From AWTP1-13 sp036280295 (lineage in GTDB: Bacteria; Pseudomonadota; Alphaproteobacteria; Rhizobiales; Hyphomicrobiaceae), in the NCBI GenBank assembly GCA_036280295.1, contig DASURA010000351.1, positions 1 through 8,845 on the forward strand: a stretch of 8,845 nucleotides of DNA. Direction: 5' to 3'. The notes beneath the pieces are model-generated. The model did no database searches, was not told the DNA's origin, and was given only the letters and a program-made list of their open reading frames with translations. Shown here piece after piece: positions 6,147 through 8,845 of the stretch (within the stretch, counting starts at the first letter, position 1; the number at the start of each line of letters is the position of its first letter). Made by a program: the position numbers and the translations under genes.

Positions 6147-7274
6147 TCAGAACACCACCACGCTGCGGACGCCCTTGCCGGCGTGCATGAGATCGAAGCC
6201 TTTGTTGATGTCGCTGAGCGGCATCGTCGCGGTGATCATCGGGTCGATCTCGATCTTCTTGTCCATATACCAGTCGACGATCTTCGGCACGTCGGTACGG
6301 CCGCGGGCGCCGCCGAATGCCGTGCCCTTCCACACCCGCCCCGTCACCAGCTGGAACGGCCGCGTAGCGATCTCCGCCCCCGCCGGCGCGACGCCGATGA
6401 TGGTGCTCACGCCCCACCCGCGATGGCTGCATTCCAGCGCCTGGCGCATGACGTTGACGTTGCCTGTGCAGTCGAAGGTGTAGTCGGCACCGCCGATCTG
6501 ATCCGCACCCTGCTTGGTCATGTTGACGATGTATGGCACCAGGTCGCCACCGATCTCCTTCGGATTGACGAAGTGGGTCATGCCGAAGCGCTCGCCCCAG
6601 GCCTTCTTGTCGTTGTTGAGATCGACGCCGATGATCATGTCGGCGCTCGCAAGCTTCAGGCCCTGGATCACGTTGAGGCCGATGCCGCCGAGGCCGAACA
6701 CCACCGCCTTTGCGCCTGGCTCAACCTTGGCGGTATTGAGCACCGCGCCGATGCCTGTGGTGACGCCGCAGCCGATGTAGCAGACCTTGTCGAAGGGGGC
6801 GTCCTCGCGGATCTTGGCCACCGCGATCTCCGGCAGCACCGTGAAGTTCGAGAACGTCGAGGTGCCCATGTAGTGGAACAGCTTCTGACCGCCGACGGAG
6901 AAGCGCGTGGTGCCATCCGGCATCACGCCCTGGCCCTGGGTGGCGCGGATGGCGGTGCAGAGATTGGTCTTGCGCGACAGGCACGACGGGCATTGCCGGC
7001 ATTCCGGCGTGTAGAGCGGGATCACATGATCGCCCTTTTTCACGCTGGTGACGCCGGGTCCCACGTCGACCACGATGCCGGCGCCCTCGTGGCCCAGGAT
7101 TGACGGGAACAGGCCTTCGGGATCTGCCCCAGACAAGGTGAATTCATCTGTATGGCAGATGCCCGTGGCCTTGATCTCGACCAGAACCTCGCCGGCCTTG
7201 GGGCCTTCGAGTTCGACATCCATGATCTCGAGCGGCTTGCCCTTCTCCAATGCAACGGCTGCGCGGGTCTTCAT
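6147..7274 (-). CDS. frmA: S-(hydroxymethyl)glutathione dehydrogenase / class III alcohol dehydrogenase
   Basis: 375 residues, full length. It oxidises S-(hydroxymethyl)glutathione to S-formylglutathione with NAD+, the second step of glutathione-linked formaldehyde removal, and can act as a nitrosoglutathione reductase. Catalytic zinc ligands Cys40, His62 and Cys169 are present, with the Glu63 of GHEGAG; the structural zinc site is Cys92, Cys95, Cys98 and Cys106. The class III substrate residues are seen: Asp51 and Glu53 in GADPEG and Arg110 in AIRATQGQGVMPDGTTRF. NAD binding is shown by GLGGIG (194-199) and Asp218. GAGGAG lies 9 bases before the ATG (+ strand 7284-7289). It diverges from gfa across 336 bp, consistent with joint regulation. 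The symbol varies between species (frmA, adhC, flhA); the function is not in doubt. Confidence 0.97.
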   Translation of the reverse strand: MKTRAAVALEKGKPLEIMDVELEGPKAGEVLVEIKATGICHTDEFTLSGADPEGLFPSILGHEGAGIVVDVGPGVTSVKKGDHVIPLYTPECRQCPSCLSRKTNLCTAIRATQGQGVMPDGTTRFSVGGQKLFHYMGTSTFSNFTVLPEIAVAKIREDAPFDKVCYIGCGVTTGIGAVLNTAKVEPGAKAVVFGLGGIGLNVIQGLKLASADMIIGVDLNNDKKAWGERFGMTHFVNPKEIGGDLVPYIVNMTKQGADQIGGADYTFDCTGNVNVMRQALECSHRGWGVSTIIGVAPAGAEIATRPFQLVTGRVWKGTAFGGARGRTDVPKIVDWYMDKKIEIDPMITATMPLSDINKGFDLMHAGKGVRSVVVF

Positions 7275-7359
7275 ATCGGCATTCTCCTCGGCGGCGGGAT
7301 TGTCGTTGTGTCCGGATAATGGCGCTGCGCTCGGGGCACCGCCAGCGGCGTTTCTTCAG

Positions 7360-7374
7360 TGTTACACTGTAACA
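7360..7374. promoter_or_regulatory. 15-base palindrome, candidate operator
   Basis: TGTTACACTGTAACA is a perfect inverted repeat (TGTTACA / TGTAACA) around a single central base. It is 86 bp from the frmA start and 237 bp from the gfa start, closer to frmA. The symmetry and arm sequence are typical of sites for dimeric repressors such as TetR-type proteins, but no regulator gene is adjacent and the binding protein is unknown. Confidence 0.5.
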
Positions 7375-7472
7375 TCATGTTCTTGTGCCTGATCAATGAC
7401 TTCCCTTTCGGGAGAAAAGGTCTAGTATCGACCCAAAAGCATTATACAGAAAAAAGCTGCTCGCATTGAAAT

Positions 7473-7522
7473 CTTCCATAGCTGGCGCGGTGCGCCGGAA
7501 GGGCAGAGAGTGTGTGCCCTTC
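7473..7522 (+). promoter_or_regulatory. Leader stem-loops upstream of gfa, mutually exclusive pairing
   Basis: GAAGGGCA (7498-7505) pairs perfectly with TGCCCTTC (7515-7522) over a 9-base loop. Just upstream, GGCGC (7484-7488) and GCGCC (7492-7496) form a tight stem with loop GGT, extended by CTTCC (7473-7477) with GGAAG (7497-7501) past a 6-base bulge. GGAAG is used in both structures, so the full versions cannot coexist. Neither is followed by a U-run. This may be incidental for GC-rich DNA, and I know no named RNA element matching it. Confidence 0.35.
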
Positions 7523-7540
7523 GGAGCGCGCCGCGTCAGG

Positions 7541-7565
7541 ACCATGTGAACACAACCATGTGAAC
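7541..7565 (+). repeat. Direct repeat in the gfa leader
   Basis: ACCATGTGAAC occurs at 7541-7551 and again at 7555-7565, a 14-bp period. Each copy contains ATG immediately followed by TGA (7544 and 7558). It could be a protein site, a start-stop mini-ORF pair or a small duplication. Confidence 0.5.
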
Positions 7566-7610
7566 GAGCATGGCGCACGCCTAATGCCTAACCCAGAGGA
7601 GGAAAATGCC

Positions 7611-8186
7611 ATGGCACAGTTCTCGATCCACCCGTCGGTGGACAACGGCGTGGTGCCGGGATCGGCGAGTTTTACTGGCGGCACGCTGCAATGCAAATGC
7701 CAAGTGAGCCCGGTTGAGGTGAGCGTGGAGAGCCAGAGCGCTCACAACCACGTTTGCGGCTGCACCAAATGCTGGAAGCCCGCTGGCGCCCTGTTCTCGA
7801 TGGTTGCCGTGGTCCCGCGCGACAAGGTGACGGTCACCAAGAACGGCGACAAGCTCAAGGTCGTCGACCCGAACGCCACCATCCAGCGCCACGCATGCGC
7901 CGCATGCGGGACGCACATGTACGGCCGCATAGAGAACAGCAAGCATCCGTTCTATGGCCTCGACTTCATCCACACCGAGCTGTCCAATGACCAGGGCTGG
8001 TCGGCGCCGGAGTTTGCCGCGTTCGTCTCCTCGATCATCGAGGCTGGCACCGATCCCGGCATCATGGGCGAGGTCCGCGGCCGCCTGCGCGAGCTGAAGC
8101 TGGAGCCTTATGACTGCCTGTCGCCGCCGCTGATGGACGCCATCGCCACCCACGTAGCGAAGGCGTCGGGCGCGCTTAAGTCCTAA
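7611..8186 (+). CDS. gfa: S-(hydroxymethyl)glutathione synthase (glutathione-dependent formaldehyde-activating enzyme)
   Basis: 191 residues, close to the usual length of about 190-195. It promotes condensation of formaldehyde with glutathione to S-(hydroxymethyl)glutathione, the substrate of the divergent frmA product. All zinc cysteines of the family are visible: CKC (Cys28, Cys30), CGCTKC (Cys49, Cys51, Cys54) and CAAC (Cys96, Cys99). Other family blocks are AHNHVCGCTKCWKPAGALFS (44-63), HMYGRIENSKHPFYGLDFIH (102-121), WSAPEFAAFVSSIIE (130-144) and the C-terminal LEPYDCLSPPLMDAIATH. ATG 7611 is chosen because GAGGAGGAA (7596-7604) is spaced 6 bases upstream; an in-frame ATG at 7584 would put the ribosome site inside the gene. 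An intrinsic terminator follows. S-formylglutathione hydrolase is not nearby in this window. Confidence 0.96.
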   Translation: MAQFSIHPSVDNGVVPGSASFTGGTLQCKCQVSPVEVSVESQSAHNHVCGCTKCWKPAGALFSMVAVVPRDKVTVTKNGDKLKVVDPNATIQRHACAACGTHMYGRIENSKHPFYGLDFIHTELSNDQGWSAPEFAAFVSSIIEAGTDPGIMGEVRGRLRELKLEPYDCLSPPLMDAIATHVAKASGALKS

Positions 8187-8211
8187 AGCGCCTGATTCCC
8201 GCAGGAATGCC

Positions 8212-8252
8212 AAGCCTTGCGATCGTCGATGCGATCGCAAGGCTTCTTTTTT
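8212..8252 (+). terminator. Rho-independent terminator of gfa
   Basis: AAGCCTTGCGATCG (8212-8225) and CGATCGCAAGGCTT (8232-8245) form a perfect 14-bp stem with a 6-base loop, followed by C and six Ts (8247-8252). It begins 25 bases after the gfa stop. No T-tract is present on the other strand, so it works for plus-strand transcription. Confidence 0.95.
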
Positions 8253-8409
8253 CACCGTCAGCAATACAAAATTAGCCATACGCTGTGGTCTGCTTCGATT
8301 TGCATGCGAGAGCTGACAATTCGTCGACGCTCAATCTGCCAGTCCACGAAAATTTAAGCCAAATACTGTCTAAATCTACGCATCTCAGTTTCTTCGAAGG
8401 AAGTCACCC

Positions 8410-8845
8410 ATGATGCGTATTCCGATAGCCATGGGGGCGGCTGCCGTGTGGCTCCTCGCCCTCGCGGCCGGTCAGCAGCCGGCCGTTCGCTCGTCCAACG
8501 CCACCTCTGCCGAAGCCACATCTCCCGGCGCTCGTGCCGAAACGGCTGCGCAGTTTGCCCGCGAGCGAAACGCCGAGATCAACGCCTCGATCGGGCGCGT
8601 CGAAGCCCGGCGCGCGGCGGAGCGGCTGCGCCAGCGCGAGGCCGGGCTCAAGGCAGCTCTTGACCGGGTGCAGACCGAGCAGGCGGCGCTGGCCTTCGAG
8701 CGCCAGCGCAATGCCGAGGCGGAAGCCTCCATGGTTCGCGTCGCAGCTCTGCGCATTGCCGAGTTCGAGCGTGCGCGCAACGCCGAGATCAGTCTTTCGC
8801 TCGACCGCGTCGCCGCCCATCGGGCCGCGATCGACGAGGCGCGGC
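8410..8845 (+). CDS. Exported protein with ~23-residue charged helical repeats (3' end cut by window edge)
   Basis: 145 codons are visible from ATG 8410; the gene continues beyond the window. AAGGAAG (8397-8403) lies 6 bases upstream, and the preceding 157 bp are AT-richer than average, fitting a promoter region. Residues 1-20 (MMRIPIAMGAAAVWLLALAA) look like a signal peptide, possibly cleaved near LAA-GQ. After a short Ser/Thr/Ala linker come four tandem repeats at 53-75, 76-99, 100-122 and 123-145, each built on RNAExxxSxxRVxAxRxAExER; the second is degenerate. They are rich in Ala, Glu and Arg and should be helical or coiled coil. No cysteine is seen. I do not recognise the family; a periplasmic structural or scaffold role is only a guess. 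Confidence 0.75.
   Translation, partial: MMRIPIAMGAAAVWLLALAAGQQPAVRSSNATSAEATSPGARAETAAQFARERNAEINASIGRVEARRAAERLRQREAGLKAALDRVQTEQAALAFERQRNAEAEASMVRVAALRIAEFERARNAEISLSLDRVAAHRAAIDEAR

Larger units (their letters stand above)
7275..7610. promoter_or_regulatory. Shared control region between frmA and gfa
   Basis: A 336-bp non-coding stretch between divergent starts. From left to right it holds the frmA ribosome site (7284-7289), a 15-base palindrome (7360-7374), a less GC-rich part (about 7375-7480) likely to contain the gfa promoter (for example CATTATACAG at 7440-7449 as a possible -10 region, with no convincing -35), a hairpin-forming leader (7473-7522), a direct repeat (7541-7565) and the gfa ribosome site (7596-7604). 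Short frames here show no coding signature. Confidence 0.6.

Noticed and set aside
6120..7103. Long plus-strand frame of 327 codons opposite frmA
   Set aside because: It is antisense to a gene with every catalytic and zinc residue in place, and its Ala/Asp/His-rich translation resembles no family. Such frames are common opposite GC-rich genes.
7581..8279. Minus-strand frame of 232 codons opposite gfa
   Set aside because: It would be antisense to a clear gfa gene and would cross its intrinsic terminator.
8404..8820. Minus-strand frame of 138 codons opposite the repeat protein
   Set aside because: The plus strand has a ribosome site, a signal peptide and periodic repeats; the minus frame has none of these.

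Overview
The window is GC-rich bacterial DNA, most likely from an alphaproteobacterium. The basis is the set of close family matches rather than any marker gene: a glutathione-dependent formaldehyde pair (gfa with a class III alcohol dehydrogenase) whose Gfa closely resembles the Paracoccus protein from memory, an extensin-like_C envelope protein, an AbrB-type regulator with an N-terminal HTH, and a CTCCCCGC/GCGGGGAG intergenic palindrome of a kind common in Rhizobiales-like genomes. I cannot name the genus. No rRNA, tRNA, CRISPR array, transposase or phage gene is visible.

Layout. Positions 1-381 (minus) hold the N-terminal part of an HTH + AbrB/SpoVT regulator that runs off the left edge; its short AT-rich upstream region contains a tandem imperfect repeat. 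Positions 498-1670 (minus) encode isovaleryl-CoA dehydrogenase (leucine catabolism), without the usual liu partners in view. From about 1778 to 6094 four plus-strand genes follow: a small ICMT/PEMT-like membrane methyltransferase, a DUF4287-DUF5655 protein whose Pro/Ala linker is partly encoded by two copies of a palindromic repeat, a cysteine-free membrane-anchored coiled-coil protein of unknown function, and a membrane-anchored extensin-like_C (M15-like zinc fold) protein with a long coiled-coil insertion inside its domain.

Positions 6147-7274 (minus) encode S-(hydroxymethyl)glutathione dehydrogenase. Diverging from it at 7611-8186 is gfa, S-(hydroxymethyl)glutathione synthase, so the first two steps of glutathione-linked formaldehyde oxidation share a 336-bp control region. 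That region contains a 15-base palindrome, two mutually exclusive stems in the putative gfa leader and a short direct repeat. The third enzyme, S-formylglutathione hydrolase, is not in the window. gfa ends with a clear intrinsic terminator. The last gene (8410 to the right edge) is an incomplete exported protein made of about 23-residue charged helical repeats.

The known-function genes are ordinary metabolism. The least explained material is the envelope pair at 3318-6094, the repeat protein at the right edge, the palindromes embedded in the DUF4287-DUF5655 gene, and the gfa/frmA control region. I see no complete, clearly new multi-gene system.
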